A stretch of 14,828 nt of DNA from Candidatus Dormiibacterota bacterium (GTDB lineage Bacteria > Chloroflexota > Dormibacteria > Aeolococcales > Aeolococcaceae): contig PLAX01000212.1 in assembly GCA_003135255.1 (NCBI GenBank), positions 1 to 14,828 of the forward strand, read 5' to 3'. How positions within the stretch are numbered: position 1 is the first letter of the stretch; every line of letters begins with the position of its first letter. The notes beneath the pieces were generated by a model that was given only the letters and a program-made list of their open reading frames with translations, was not told the origin of the DNA and did not search any database. Both the position numbers and the translations under genes were made by a program. This document shows, piece by piece, positions 1 through 6,701 of this stretch.

Positions 1-144
1 AGGATTCCCGGGGCGGTTCAGCGGCTCAGCACCAACTGGCGGGCGATCAACGGCCGCAACCAGCTCTCGCTCCTGCTCGCCGGCGAGCATTTCGCCGATG
101 GCAGGCTTCAACGTCAGCCGACTCAGGAGGGCGCTGCCGCATAG
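1..144 (+). CDS. C-terminal fragment of a probable transposase (IS256/mutator type), cut by the window edge
   Basis: The reading frame is open from the first base and ends at TAG 142-144, giving the last 47 residues of a protein. It contains the stretch RLSTNWRAINGRNQL followed by AGEHFADG. From memory, mutator-type (IS256) transposases of Actinobacteria end in a similar way, but I could not compare sequences. The DNA just downstream (about 167-190, TTTCCACAAGTCTTGACAC) resembles the ends of such elements, which supports the call. The DDE catalytic residues would lie upstream of the window, so the family cannot be confirmed. It could instead be the tail of an unrelated protein. Confidence 0.4.
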   Translation, partial: RIPGAVQRLSTNWRAINGRNQLSLLLAGEHFADGRLQRQPTQEGAAA

Positions 145-164
145 CTCATCTCACCGACTTGCTG

Positions 165-220
165 GAAGGCTTTTCCACAAGTCTTGACACGAGCTCCCCC
201 GCTGCTCATGCTGGGGGAAC
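165..220. mobile_element. Possible right end of the upstream insertion sequence
   Basis: This lies 20-75 bases after the stop of the transposase-like tail. It holds TTTCCACAAGTCTTGACAC, a pattern I associate with IS256-family ends in Actinobacteria, followed by an imperfect hairpin with CCCCC and GGGGG arms (196-216). The matching left end is outside the window, so the boundary and any target duplication cannot be tested. Confidence 0.3.
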
Positions 221-409
221 GGCGAAGGCTTGCGGGGGGCCTTGCGCGCGGTTACGATATCACACCATAGGTCGCGAATCGCCTCTTGAGCCATCACCTA
301 GAGCTAGATGAGATGAAGGGCATTGGTTGGCAACGGGGCGTGGTGATTTTCTTCCTGGTCTTCCAACGGCAGTTCGTGGAGTCCTCGATCGGTTAGCAGA
401 GGAGCCATC

Positions 410-2452
410 ATGCGTCTCCTGGGAACTCTCGTCATCGCGCTGGCAGTGCTCATTGCCCCGTATGGAAATGCGTCCGCCGCTTCGCAAGACCCCGCGGCAG
501 GTCTGGGGCCCGACATCGTCAATCTGGCCCACCTGGACTTTCTCCACGACTCGGTCGCATACCCAGCCAAGCCACCGGCCGGCCACTCGACCACCGACCC
601 GGGCAGCCCGATCGGCACCTGGTGGGTCTATGCGAACTTCAATGCCGCCTCGGGGACGTACACGCGCACTGGAGGCGGGGCCTACGACCCCGCCTCCAAC
701 ACCTACGCCCAGGGTGCGTTCGACACCGACGATGTGAGCCGAGCCGCCATCGTCTACCTCACCCACTACCGGTTCTATCACGACCAATACAGCCTGGACA
801 TGGCCCGCGGAGCGTTGCGTTTTGTGCTCTATATGCAGACGACCTCAGGCCCGAACGCGGGCAACTTCGTGCTCTGGATGCAGCCCGATGGCGCCCTCAA
901 CCCTACTCCCACTCCGCCCGATCAGCCTAACCCGTCGGACTCTGGCGCCTCCTCCTGGCTAGCCCGGTCGATCTGGGCGATCGGCGTGGGCTACCAGGCG
1001 TTTCAAAAAACCGACCCCGCGTTCGCCTCTGTCCTCGCCGCCCGGATGCGGCTGGCGATGGCGAAGCTCGACAGTGAGCTTGTGGGTCCCAACTATGGCC
1101 ATTACCTCACCCTCCACGGTTACCAGACCCCCGCCTGGCTGATCGCCGACGGCGCGGACGCCTCTTCCGAGGCGCTGCTCGGTCTGACCGCGTTCACTCA
1201 GGCGGGCGGCGGCCCAGAGGCACGCAAGCTGGGCTTGGACTTCGGGATCGGTATGGCCGGCTTCCAACTCGGCAGCTACGGCGACTGGCCCTGGCTCGCC
1301 CTGATGCCGTCGGCGCTGTCGGTCAGCGATTGGTATGCCTGGGGAGCGCACATGACGATGGCGCTGGCCAGTGCCGCCCAGACGTTCGATCGGCCAGACT
1401 GGCTGGCCGCGGCGCAGCGTGATGCAAGTTCCTTCGACGTGCACATGCAACTCAGCTTCGGCGCCATCAACGGCCTGTCGCCCGCGCCGAACGACCTGAC
1501 CCAGATCGCATACGGCAATGAGACGACGGTGGACGGCCTGCTGGCGGTCGGAACGGCCACCGGCAACCCCGTGTTCCTGCGCTGGGCGGGGATCGCGGCC
1601 GGCTGGCTGTTCGGTGACAACCCTGCGGCCACACCGATGTATCAGCCACAGACAGGGGTGGTCTTCGACGGGATCAACAGCGACGGCAGCGTCAACCGCA
1701 ATTCAGGCGCGGAATCCACCATCGAAGGGCTGCTGTCGCTCATGAACGCGGTCAATGACCCCGTGGCCAGGCAGTACCTCGGATTTGACACCGTCCTAAG
1801 CCGGCTCACCTACCAGAAGGTCGAGGCCGAATCGGGGACACTAGGCGGTGCTGCAACAGTCGTCACGCCGGCCTCTGCCTGGACCGGCGAGGCCACGTGG
1901 AGCAACGGCCAGTATGTCGACTTCGCCACCGGTGCCAGGGACACGCTTGCGGTCACAGCGCCCGCGGCCGGCCCCTATCTGCTCTACCTCGTCTTCGACA
2001 AGCAGATGTCGCCCCCGAAGTCAGTTGGGGTCACGGTCAGTGTCGACGGTGTCGCGCAGGGCACCGACTGGCAGGGTGGAGCGGGACCGCAGGGTGTGTC
2101 GCCCAACCCGGACTATCTGTGGATCGACAGCCTTCAATTTCCACGACCGTTGTCCGCCGGACAGCACACCCTCGTGCTCACGTACGCGGGCACCGGTGCG
2201 GTGGACGCCAAGGTCGATGCGGTGCTGCTCCAGCCCGCGGTCGAATCCACGCTGCTGGCGGACGCGGGCGGTCATGAGCTGATGCTCTACAAGAGCCTCG
2301 CGGGTAGTTCCGACGAGGCGACGCTTCCCATCGGTCGGTGGCGTGTGCAGGTGTACGACCGAGAGGGCAATCCGGTGGAGACGATCGTGCAGCCCGGAGG
2401 CGAGACCTTGGATGTCCCGGCCTATGGCTTCGCTCTCGCCGCGAGCCAGTAG
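410..2452 (+). CDS. Secreted six-hairpin-glycosidase-like protein with C-terminal carbohydrate-binding-like module
   Basis: This 680-residue protein starts at an ATG with AGAGGAG at 398-404, five bases upstream. Residues 1-25 form a signal peptide: MRLL, a hydrophobic core, then an ASA-type cleavage site. Residues about 30-460 are rich in Trp, Tyr and helices, with patterns typical of (alpha/alpha)6-barrel glycosidases. The clearest signature is near residues 395-445: GDNPAATPMY, FDGI, then NRNSGAESTIEGLL. Residues about 468-610 form a beta-rich segment beginning YQKVEAESG, which resembles CBM6/CBM35-type modules; a short beta domain closes the protein. The likely role is binding and cleaving or modifying an extracellular polysaccharide. 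I cannot assign a numbered glycoside hydrolase family, a substrate or catalytic acids. The gene stands alone; a decayed carbohydrate-enzyme gene on the other strand overlaps its last 31 bases. Confidence 0.8.
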   Translation: MRLLGTLVIALAVLIAPYGNASAASQDPAAGLGPDIVNLAHLDFLHDSVAYPAKPPAGHSTTDPGSPIGTWWVYANFNAASGTYTRTGGGAYDPASNTYAQGAFDTDDVSRAAIVYLTHYRFYHDQYSLDMARGALRFVLYMQTTSGPNAGNFVLWMQPDGALNPTPTPPDQPNPSDSGASSWLARSIWAIGVGYQAFQKTDPAFASVLAARMRLAMAKLDSELVGPNYGHYLTLHGYQTPAWLIADGADASSEALLGLTAFTQAGGGPEARKLGLDFGIGMAGFQLGSYGDWPWLALMPSALSVSDWYAWGAHMTMALASAAQTFDRPDWLAAAQRDASSFDVHMQLSFGAINGLSPAPNDLTQIAYGNETTVDGLLAVGTATGNPVFLRWAGIAAGWLFGDNPAATPMYQPQTGVVFDGINSDGSVNRNSGAESTIEGLLSLMNAVNDPVARQYLGFDTVLSRLTYQKVEAESGTLGGAATVVTPASAWTGEATWSNGQYVDFATGARDTLAVTAPAAGPYLLYLVFDKQMSPPKSVGVTVSVDGVAQGTDWQGGAGPQGVSPNPDYLWIDSLQFPRPLSAGQHTLVLTYAGTGAVDAKVDAVLLQPAVESTLLADAGGHELMLYKSLAGSSDEATLPIGRWRVQVYDREGNPVETIVQPGGETLDVPAYGFALAASQ

Positions 2453-2735
2453 ACCGCCACGCCATAGCCGCACAGGTTGCCCTCATCGACCGGTGTGCCG
2501 GCCTCCAGGTCCACCAATCCCTGGCCCGGAGGGAGACCGCCGCAGCTTCACCGGCTCGGCGGCCTGGCTGAGAAACCACACGTAGCGGCTGCCGTCGAGG
2601 TGCACGAGGGAGTCCACCAGGACATCCGGGCGTGGGCTGACGACCGCACGCTCAATTCCGGCCAGGACGGCCAGGGCGCCGTAGAGGCGGTGCGTGTCCT
2701 CCGGGTTCGCCCTTGTCTGGGCTGTTAGCGTTCAC
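2422..2735 (-). pseudogene. Frameshifted C-terminal remnant of a carbohydrate-active enzyme
   Basis: Two minus-strand frames join into one plausible C-terminus. The first (about 2735 down to 2530) reads NPEDTHRLYGALAVLAGIE and later LVHLDGSRYVWFLSQAAEPV. After a frame change near 2525-2545, the second reads GLPPGQGLVDLEAGTPV and YGVAVYWLAARAKP, ending at TAG (plus-strand 2422-2424). An RYVWFLSQ segment followed by a terminal YGVAV strand resembles the last beta-sandwich domain of several glycoside hydrolases, including beta-galactosidase-like enzymes. That family call is an inference. A TGA closes the first frame just above 2735, so the catalytic part is missing. The remnant converges on the secreted glycosidase-like gene and overlaps its 3' end. 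Confidence 0.5.
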
Positions 2736-2740
2736 GAAGG

Positions 2741-2768
2741 TGTCACTGTCTAGCGCCCACGAGTGACA
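2741..2768. repeat. Inverted repeat TGTCACT-N14-AGTGACA
   Basis: Two perfect 7-base arms (2741-2747 and 2762-2768) are separated by 14 bases. It sits where the minus-strand remnant loses its reading frame, so it could mark a rearrangement junction. It could also be an operator or a chance hairpin. No run of T follows, so a terminator is not indicated. Confidence 0.4.
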
Positions 2769-2800
2769 TGTGAGCCGGTCACGTCGACCGCGCCATAAGG

Positions 2801-2847
2801 CATCCACAACCGGGTGCAATGTCCACGCCCGCGCCCAGCGCTCTGGA
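2801..2847 (+). repeat. 47-bp long-distance inverted repeat, copy 1
   Basis: The reverse complement of this segment matches 12284-12330 at 45 of 47 positions. Both copies lie in gene-poor DNA about 9.4 kb apart in opposite orientation, and the flanks diverge quickly on both sides. In one frame (ATG at 2819) both copies read MSTPAPSAL and the two differences are synonymous, which hints at a shared gene start. In another frame, on the opposite strand, copy 2 carries a TAG where this copy has TGG. The origin is not identified. Confidence 0.75.
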
Positions 2848-3106
2848 CCCTGGGGCTTCCTACGGGCACGCGCTTGGCAGGAATGGCACCTCTGTAGGTG
2901 CGGCAGGGAGATTAGTCGCGTCCTTGAGAGACCGGCGCGCGCTGATATTGGTGGGGGGGATAGCGGACTGAGGCGGCAGCCCGCGGCTCCGGTGGCGGCG
3001 CGATCGGTCTTCGCGGCCAGTCCGCGCACGGCACCGCGCGCGGGTCAGCGCTCGGCGGAGATGACGGGCAATCCCTCCCCGGCTCGCTTGTGAGAGGATC
3101 GGAGGC
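2848..3106. other. Intergenic stretch, no supported gene
   Basis: Open frames exist on both strands, but none has a recognisable product, a ribosome-binding site or consistent codon use. It lies between the 47-bp repeat and the tiny frame ahead of the DUF1345 gene and presumably carries the promoter of that gene. I could not pick out a convincing -35/-10 pair. Confidence 0.5.
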
Positions 3107-3130
3107 ATGCACCGATGCGGCTCACGGTAG
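3107..3130 (+). other. Seven-codon reading frame ahead of the DUF1345 gene (leader peptide or nonsense-truncated start)
   Basis: ATG at 3107 follows the purine-rich GAGAGGATCGGAGG and encodes MHRCGSR before a TAG at 3128-3130. The frame is the same as that of the DUF1345 gene, whose GTG start lies six bases after the stop. Either a short leader is translated and re-initiation feeds the main gene, or a stop codon has cut off the original N-terminus. Confidence 0.3.
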
Positions 3131-3136
3131 GCGCAG

Positions 3137-3760
3137 GTGAGCGCCCAAACTCGGCTGGCGGCCTGTCTGGCGAGCGGCCTGGCGGCCTTCGCGGTAGCCA
3201 TCCTGCTCACCCCTTGGCAGATCGCCGACCTGGTCGGCTGGGACGTCACCGGGGCGGTGTTCGTCGCGTGGGTGCTGGTGAGCACGCGAGGTAAGGATCC
3301 CGCGCAGACCAGAGCTATGGCGGTCATGGAGGACAACTCGAGGGTGGCCGCCGACGCCATCCTCATCGGCGCTAGCATCGCCAGCCTGGTCGGTGTGGGC
3401 CTCGCTCTTGTCAAGGCTGGAAACGAGCAGAACCCCGCCCACACCCTCATCACCGCGTTCGCATTTCTGAGTGTGGTGGTGTCCTGGTCCTCTATCCACA
3501 CCGTCTTCACTCTTCGCTACGCCAGGCTGTACTACCAGGCTGGGGGCGGGATCGACTGGCATTCCGGTGACCTGCCTGACTTTGGTGACTTCGCCTACAT
3601 CGCACTGACTCTCGGCATGACCTTCCAGGTCTCTGACACGGACATCAACTCCAAACCAATTCGCAAAGCGGCCCTGCGCCACGCGGTGCTGTCATACCTC
3701 TTTGGTGTGGTGATCCTGGCGACGACCATCAACGTGGTGGCCAGTCTTCTGGCTAAGTGA
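3137..3760 (+). CDS. DUF1345 family integral membrane protein
   Basis: This 207-residue membrane protein has hydrophobic segments near residues 8-25, 34-50, 72-93, 104-122, 150-166 and 184-204. Family-typical features are MEDNSRVAADA ahead of the third segment, the SWSSIHTVFTLRYARLYY stretch (residues 116-133), and FAYIALTLGMTFQVSDTDI (152-170). The transport substrate or function of DUF1345 proteins is not established. The start is the first GTG after an in-frame TAG; GGTAGG (3126-3131) is its only, weak, ribosome-binding candidate. The better-served ATG at 3107 is cut off by that TAG. Length is close to what I would expect for the family. It has no clear operon partner: the frame opening at GTG 3757, inside its stop codon region, lacks convincing coding character. 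Confidence 0.85.
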   Translation: MSAQTRLAACLASGLAAFAVAILLTPWQIADLVGWDVTGAVFVAWVLVSTRGKDPAQTRAMAVMEDNSRVAADAILIGASIASLVGVGLALVKAGNEQNPAHTLITAFAFLSVVVSWSSIHTVFTLRYARLYYQAGGGIDWHSGDLPDFGDFAYIALTLGMTFQVSDTDINSKPIRKAALRHAVLSYLFGVVILATTINVVASLLAK

Positions 3761-4124
3761 ACCGTGTCTTGGTCCATGCGCGGCAGGACCTCGCAGCCGG
3801 TCTGGCCGCCGAGTCCGACCTACGTGATCGTCTTCCCACCCCCGAAGGCGCTCTCGTTCCCACCCTCGCTCAGATGATGGACGCCCGGAGACGCACGGGC
3901 AGCTCCCCCGACGATGGCGGGCTCGTTCCTGGCGGGAGAGCTCCGATTCACCGGGTCCGGCACAGCAAGCCCGGGGCCTGAGGTGGCGTAGTCGCGCACC
4001 TCCGCCGTCTAGGAGTGACCTCAAGTAGCAGCTGGCCGCGTCCATGGGGACCGTCGGACGCCACACCCTATACGCCACACGGTGGCCTGTCTGTCCGCTG
4101 GCGGACCCGAGGGCTTGCCGCGGA
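3761..4124. other. Stretch without a supported gene
   Basis: A 74-codon frame begins with GTG at 3757, overlapping the DUF1345 stop by four bases, and ends at 3981. Its product is not recognisable and its third-codon GC (about 73% by hand count) is no better than background, so it is not called. The rest shows no gene, RNA or clear terminator. Confidence 0.45.
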
Positions 4125-4215
4125 GCAGCGAGAAGCGCTGACCCCCCGGCTCTGGTCCTCGTGTTCGCCGTCACCGCGGGCATCTACGCTCGTCGACACC
4201 TGCTCCTCGACTTGC
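4125..4215 (+). pseudogene. CorA-like C-terminal transmembrane fragment, copy A
   Basis: One frame here reads ALVLVFAVTAGIYARR, a hydrophobic segment ending in basic residues. Positions 4152-4192 match the reverse complement of 8435-8475 at 38 of 41 bases, and copy B reads GYPLVLVFGVTAAIYAR in the same frame. CorA-type magnesium transporters end with a GYP-start hydrophobic helix and a short basic tail, so both may be debris of CorA paralogues. The three differences give Ala/Gly, a silent change and Gly/Ala in this frame, which suits a conserved helix. No start, pore motif (GMN) or upstream domain remains. Confidence 0.3.
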
Positions 4216-4227
4216 GTCACGACCACC

Positions 4228-4389
4228 TCAGCAACCGCCTCGACCTGCATGCTCATCGTGTACCTCCTGGATCGGAGTTACACGGTTGAAAAGTCGCCCT
4301 TCGGACCTGGCCTGATCCACCAGATGTTGAGCGAACTGATGCCGCTCGACCTCATCGAGTTTCACCAGGGGCTCGATCGTCTCTGTCAT
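4228..4389 (-). CDS. Small open frame of 53 codons, possible remnant of a larger gene
   Basis: On the minus strand, an ATG at 4389 preceded by GGGAGGG at a suitable distance opens a frame that begins MTETIEPLVKLDEVERHQF and continues through AQHLVDQARSEGR, an amphipathic, charge-rich segment. After that the sequence loses character, and it stops at 4228. The start and first 35 codons look more gene-like than the rest, so this may be the truncated front of a longer gene. I do not recognise the family. A second minus-strand frame with a good AGGAGG site (ATG at 4256) overlaps its end, so translation coupling is conceivable. Confidence 0.25.
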   Translation of the reverse strand: MTETIEPLVKLDEVERHQFAQHLVDQARSEGRLFNRVTPIQEVHDEHAGRGGC

Positions 4390-4932
4390 GGTGCTGCCCT
4401 CCCGCCAAGCAACGCTCGGCGTGTCGGGCCAGACCAGCAGTCACACCGTTCGACGGACAGTCCCCGCCGAGGGAGATGAAACTGGACAAGTGGTGGTCGC
4501 CTTTCAGGCGGTGAAGAGTCGGGGCTTGCGGTGGCTGTCAGGGGATATGCTCGCCGGTGCTCGGCGACGTAGGGACGCATGGATCGCGCGTTGCTCACCC
4601 ACCATTGCGCCCTACTCCGGGCCCAATTCCGCATCGCGGCCCCTGCGGGTGGACGATCTCGGGCCCGACATGCGCCACGGCGGGCTCGGCCGGGGCGGCA
4701 TCCGCGGCGTTGCCGACGGTCCCGATCGAGGTAGCAGGCGCCTGACGGATGATGCACCGCTACCGCCGCAGGTCCAGTCCGTTCGGGCTGGGAGGCCGAA
4801 CCGCGGAGTAGAATACTGGCCCTCAGCGCTGTGGCCGCGCTCCCCGCCGCAGTTCTCGTCTGACGGGCCACGGCCCGACGGACCACGGCCACACCCGCCC
4901 GTCGTCGCGCAGCAACGAAAGGAGCCCCACCC
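4390..4932. other. Upstream region of the cupin gene, no supported gene
   Basis: Frames are open on both strands, as is usual in GC-rich DNA, but none has a recognisable product. A TAGAAT hexamer near 4807 could be the -10 box of the cupin promoter; no good -35 box lies 16-18 bases upstream. The ribosome-binding site AAAGGAG of the cupin gene ends eight bases before its ATG. Confidence 0.4.
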
Positions 4933-5334
4933 ATGGCCAGCATGCATCACTTCTCGATCGCCGCTGTCGCCGAGCAGAGCGCCGACTTCCGGCGGGTTCT
5001 GTGGACCGGCGAGCACGCCCAGCTCGTCATCATGACCATCCCGCCGGGTGGGGAGATCGGGCTGGAGACCCACGAGCACACTGACCAGATCCTGACGTTC
5101 GTCAGCGGTGCCGGCGAGGCCGACGTGGCCGGTCAGACCAAGCGGGTGGCTCCGGGCGACCTGGTGGCCGTCCCCGCCGGTACGCTGCACAACTTCCGCA
5201 ACACCGGCGCCAACCCGCTCGTTCTCTACACCGTGTACGGCCCGGCCGAGCACGCAGCCGGAGCCGTGCACGCCACCAAGGAAGAGGCCGAGGCCGCCGA
5301 GGAGTCTGGCCAGGACGAGCCTCCCATCGGCTGA
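4933..5334 (+). CDS. Small single-domain cupin protein
   Basis: This 133-residue cytoplasmic protein is one cupin barrel. Motif 1 is seen in PPGGEIGLETHEHTDQIL (37-54), supplying His47 and His49 as metal ligands, with Asp51/Gln52 where the usual Glu would be. Motif 2 is PGDLVAVPAGTLHNF (74-88), supplying His86. The C-terminal segment LYTVYGPAEHAAGAVHATKEEAE is what I expect for the actinobacterial cupins often annotated as mannose-6-phosphate-isomerase-like. The fold and a bound divalent metal are well supported; the reaction or ligand is not. The ATG at 4933 is chosen because AAAGGAG precedes it by eight bases; an ATG three codons later is possible. It stands alone, with a hairpin shortly after the stop. 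Confidence 0.88.
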   Translation: MASMHHFSIAAVAEQSADFRRVLWTGEHAQLVIMTIPPGGEIGLETHEHTDQILTFVSGAGEADVAGQTKRVAPGDLVAVPAGTLHNFRNTGANPLVLYTVYGPAEHAAGAVHATKEEAEAAEESGQDEPPIG

Positions 5335-5348
5335 CCCGCTTGCGCGCC

Positions 5349-5377
5349 TGCTCGGCTCGGGCCGAACGAACCGAGCA
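5349..5377 (+). terminator. Hairpin after the cupin gene, possible terminator
   Basis: Perfect 7-base arms TGCTCGG (5349-5355) and CCGAGCA (5371-5377) flank a 15-base loop, 15 bases after the cupin stop. There is no T-run, so it is at best a GC-rich actinobacterial-type terminator. It also separates the cupin from the prenyltransferase. Confidence 0.35.
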
Positions 5378-5459
5378 CGGGTCACGCTCGGCTGCCGCGC
5401 GGAGGACGGGCGGGGACGCCAGCGGGTGGCGAGCGGCCGATCGGGTGCCAGAGACCGTA

Positions 5460-6119
5460 ATGAAGAGCTTTAGTCGACTCCCGCAACACATTGGCATTAT
5501 TCCTGATGGCAATCGAAGGTGGGCTCTGCGCAAGGGACTGAAGAAGCAGGACGGGTATGAGTCCGGCCTTCGGCCAGGACTCGAGCTGTACGAACTATGT
5601 TTGGAGCTGGGGATAAAGGAGCTAACCTTCTACGGATTCACGGTAGATAACACAAAACGGCCCTCGGTGCAGGTCAGAGCTTTTCAGAAGGCGTGTGTCG
5701 ACGCCGTTGAATACCTGGCAAGCAAAGACACGGACTTGGTGGTCGTCGGAAATGCTCAGTCGCGATTCTTTCCAAAGGCACTGCTGTCGTACACGGAGAG
5801 AACTAGATTCGGAAACGGTCTCATCAAAGTCAACTTCCTGGTCAACTATGGCTGGAACTGGGACCTCAACTATTCGGTGCAGAACAGTGCCACCAGCTCA
5901 AGCGGCAACATCATTGACGGTATAGCGTCTTCGGATATCTCAAGAATCGACTTGATCATCCGCTGGGGCGGCGGGCGAAGGCTGAGTGGATTCTTGCCAA
6001 TCCAGTCAGTCTATGCAGACTTCTATGTGGTGGATGAGATGTGGCCCGACTACAGTATTGAGCAAGTGTACAAGGCTTTGGAATGGTATCAAGACCAAGA
6101 CATAACGCTGGGTGGTTAG
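5460..6119 (+). CDS. Short atypical cis-prenyltransferase (UppS family)
   Basis: This 219-residue protein carries the ordered motifs of cis-prenyltransferases: HIGIIPDGNRRWALRKG (10-26, catalytic Asp16), FYGFTVDNTKRP (57-68) in place of FSTENWKRP, NFLVNYGWNWDL (125-136), and IIRWGGGRRLSGFLPIQS (166-183), then YADFY (185-189) and WPDYS. The family joins isopentenyl diphosphate to allylic diphosphates in Z configuration. Ordinary UppS is about 250 residues; here the middle is shortened. The diphosphate-binding TSGE loop has become WGGG, losing its Glu, and Asp187 replaces the Mg-binding Glu near the end. Short relatives such as cyclolavandulyl diphosphate synthase also have a GG loop, so a short-chain or irregular product is possible. 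GC is about half (28, 33 and 30 of 60 in three sampled lines), well below its neighbours, suggesting transfer. The start is uncertain: neither ATG 5460 nor GTG 5445 has a strong ribosome-binding site. Confidence 0.85.
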   Translation: MKSFSRLPQHIGIIPDGNRRWALRKGLKKQDGYESGLRPGLELYELCLELGIKELTFYGFTVDNTKRPSVQVRAFQKACVDAVEYLASKDTDLVVVGNAQSRFFPKALLSYTERTRFGNGLIKVNFLVNYGWNWDLNYSVQNSATSSSGNIIDGIASSDISRIDLIIRWGGGRRLSGFLPIQSVYADFYVVDEMWPDYSIEQVYKALEWYQDQDITLGG

Positions 6120-6189
6120 CCTCGCGGTTTCATGGTGGGGCGGCGTGAGCTCGTGTCGTTGGCCTGACAAGTGCTCCTGACTAGAAGAT

Positions 6190-6510
6190 TCACTGGCGTT
6201 GCGGGCCTGTGAGGGGTCGGGGGATCAGGCTGACGATGTAGCCGATGGCTGTGAGCTGGTCGATGGCCCGGTTCTTGATCTTGTCGGGACGGGCGGGACC
6301 ATCGCGGCGTGTGTGGGGCGTCAACCGCCGAGCGCGTACCTCGGCGAGATCACTTGGATCCACGTTCCAATCGCACTCGCGATCGAAACCCCAACGCTCC
6401 CGATCGCCACCAGAAGGGTTGCCTTCGCCAGGGCCATCACGCTCGGATAGTTCTTCGGGCGATGCCGGCAAGGGCGAATCCCGGTGTGAACCCTTGACGG
6501 AGAGGTACGA
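6190..6510 (-). pseudogene. Frameshifted C-terminal remnant of an IS110-family transposase
   Basis: Minus-strand frames piece together the usual tail of IS110 transposases. One frame reads VMALAKATLLVAI (about 6437 down to 6400), matching the usual hydrophobic helix that follows the basic region. Another reads RRDGPARPDKIKNRAIDQL and TAIGYIVSLIPRP, ending at TGA (plus-strand 6190-6192), matching the usual basic stretch followed by LGY-V-L-P. They are out of frame with each other, so the gene is dead. The Transposase_20 part and the DEDD domain are absent. A fragment of an IS110 N-terminus lies at 10028-10210 on the opposite strand; whether the two come from one element is unknown. Confidence 0.5.
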
Positions 6511-6701
6511 GAGACAGGGCTACCAGATTTTGGAGAGTGAGGTCGGCCATCTGGCTGGGGAGTCTGGCAGAGGATGTGCATCGCAGTGTTGGGTGCTCAC
6601 GTCCAGATCGACCCGCTCCGGCCGCACCAGTTAGTATGCTCCACATCAACACCCAGCGTTCAGAGAATGTCACGGCCTCGCCTCCGGGGGGTGAGCTCGC
6701 C
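6511..6701. promoter_or_regulatory. Upstream region of the NRAMP-related gene
   Basis: The main frame stays open upstream to an ATG at 6537, and another ATG lies at 6636, but neither has a ribosome-binding site and the extra residues do not resemble the family. GGGGGGTGAG (6685-6694) lies seven bases before GTG 6702 and decides the start. No clear promoter or metal-regulator box was found. Confidence 0.4.

Noticed and set aside
193..220. A lone hairpin resembling a type I-E CRISPR repeat (CCCCC...GGGGGAAC)
   Set aside because: There is a single copy, with no spacers and no cas genes; it is better read as part of an IS end or a terminator.
313..396. 27-codon frame ahead of the secreted glycosidase-like gene (MKGIGWQRGVVIFF...)
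   Set aside because: It has no convincing ribosome-binding site and no sign of conservation; it ends 13 bases before the real start and is more likely leader DNA.
2860..3682. Long minus-strand frames opposite the DUF1345 gene
   Set aside because: They are antisense shadows of a clear membrane-protein gene and have no recognisable domain.
3757..3981. 74-codon frame starting GTG in the DUF1345 stop (four-base overlap)
   Set aside because: The overlap suggests coupling, but the product is unrecognised, low in structure, and its third-position GC (about 73% by hand count) does not stand out.
4068..4256. 62-codon minus-strand frame with a good AGGAGG site, beginning MSMQVEAVAEVV
   Set aside because: It runs antisense through the CorA-like segment, and its second half is Arg/Ser-rich without pattern. 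All three differences between the repeat copies would change residues in this frame, which argues against it being the conserved one.
5340..5459. Upstream extension of the cis-prenyltransferase frame to 5340
   Set aside because: These 40 codons are Arg/Ala-rich, overlap the hairpin after the cupin gene, and have the high GC of the surrounding DNA rather than of the gene.
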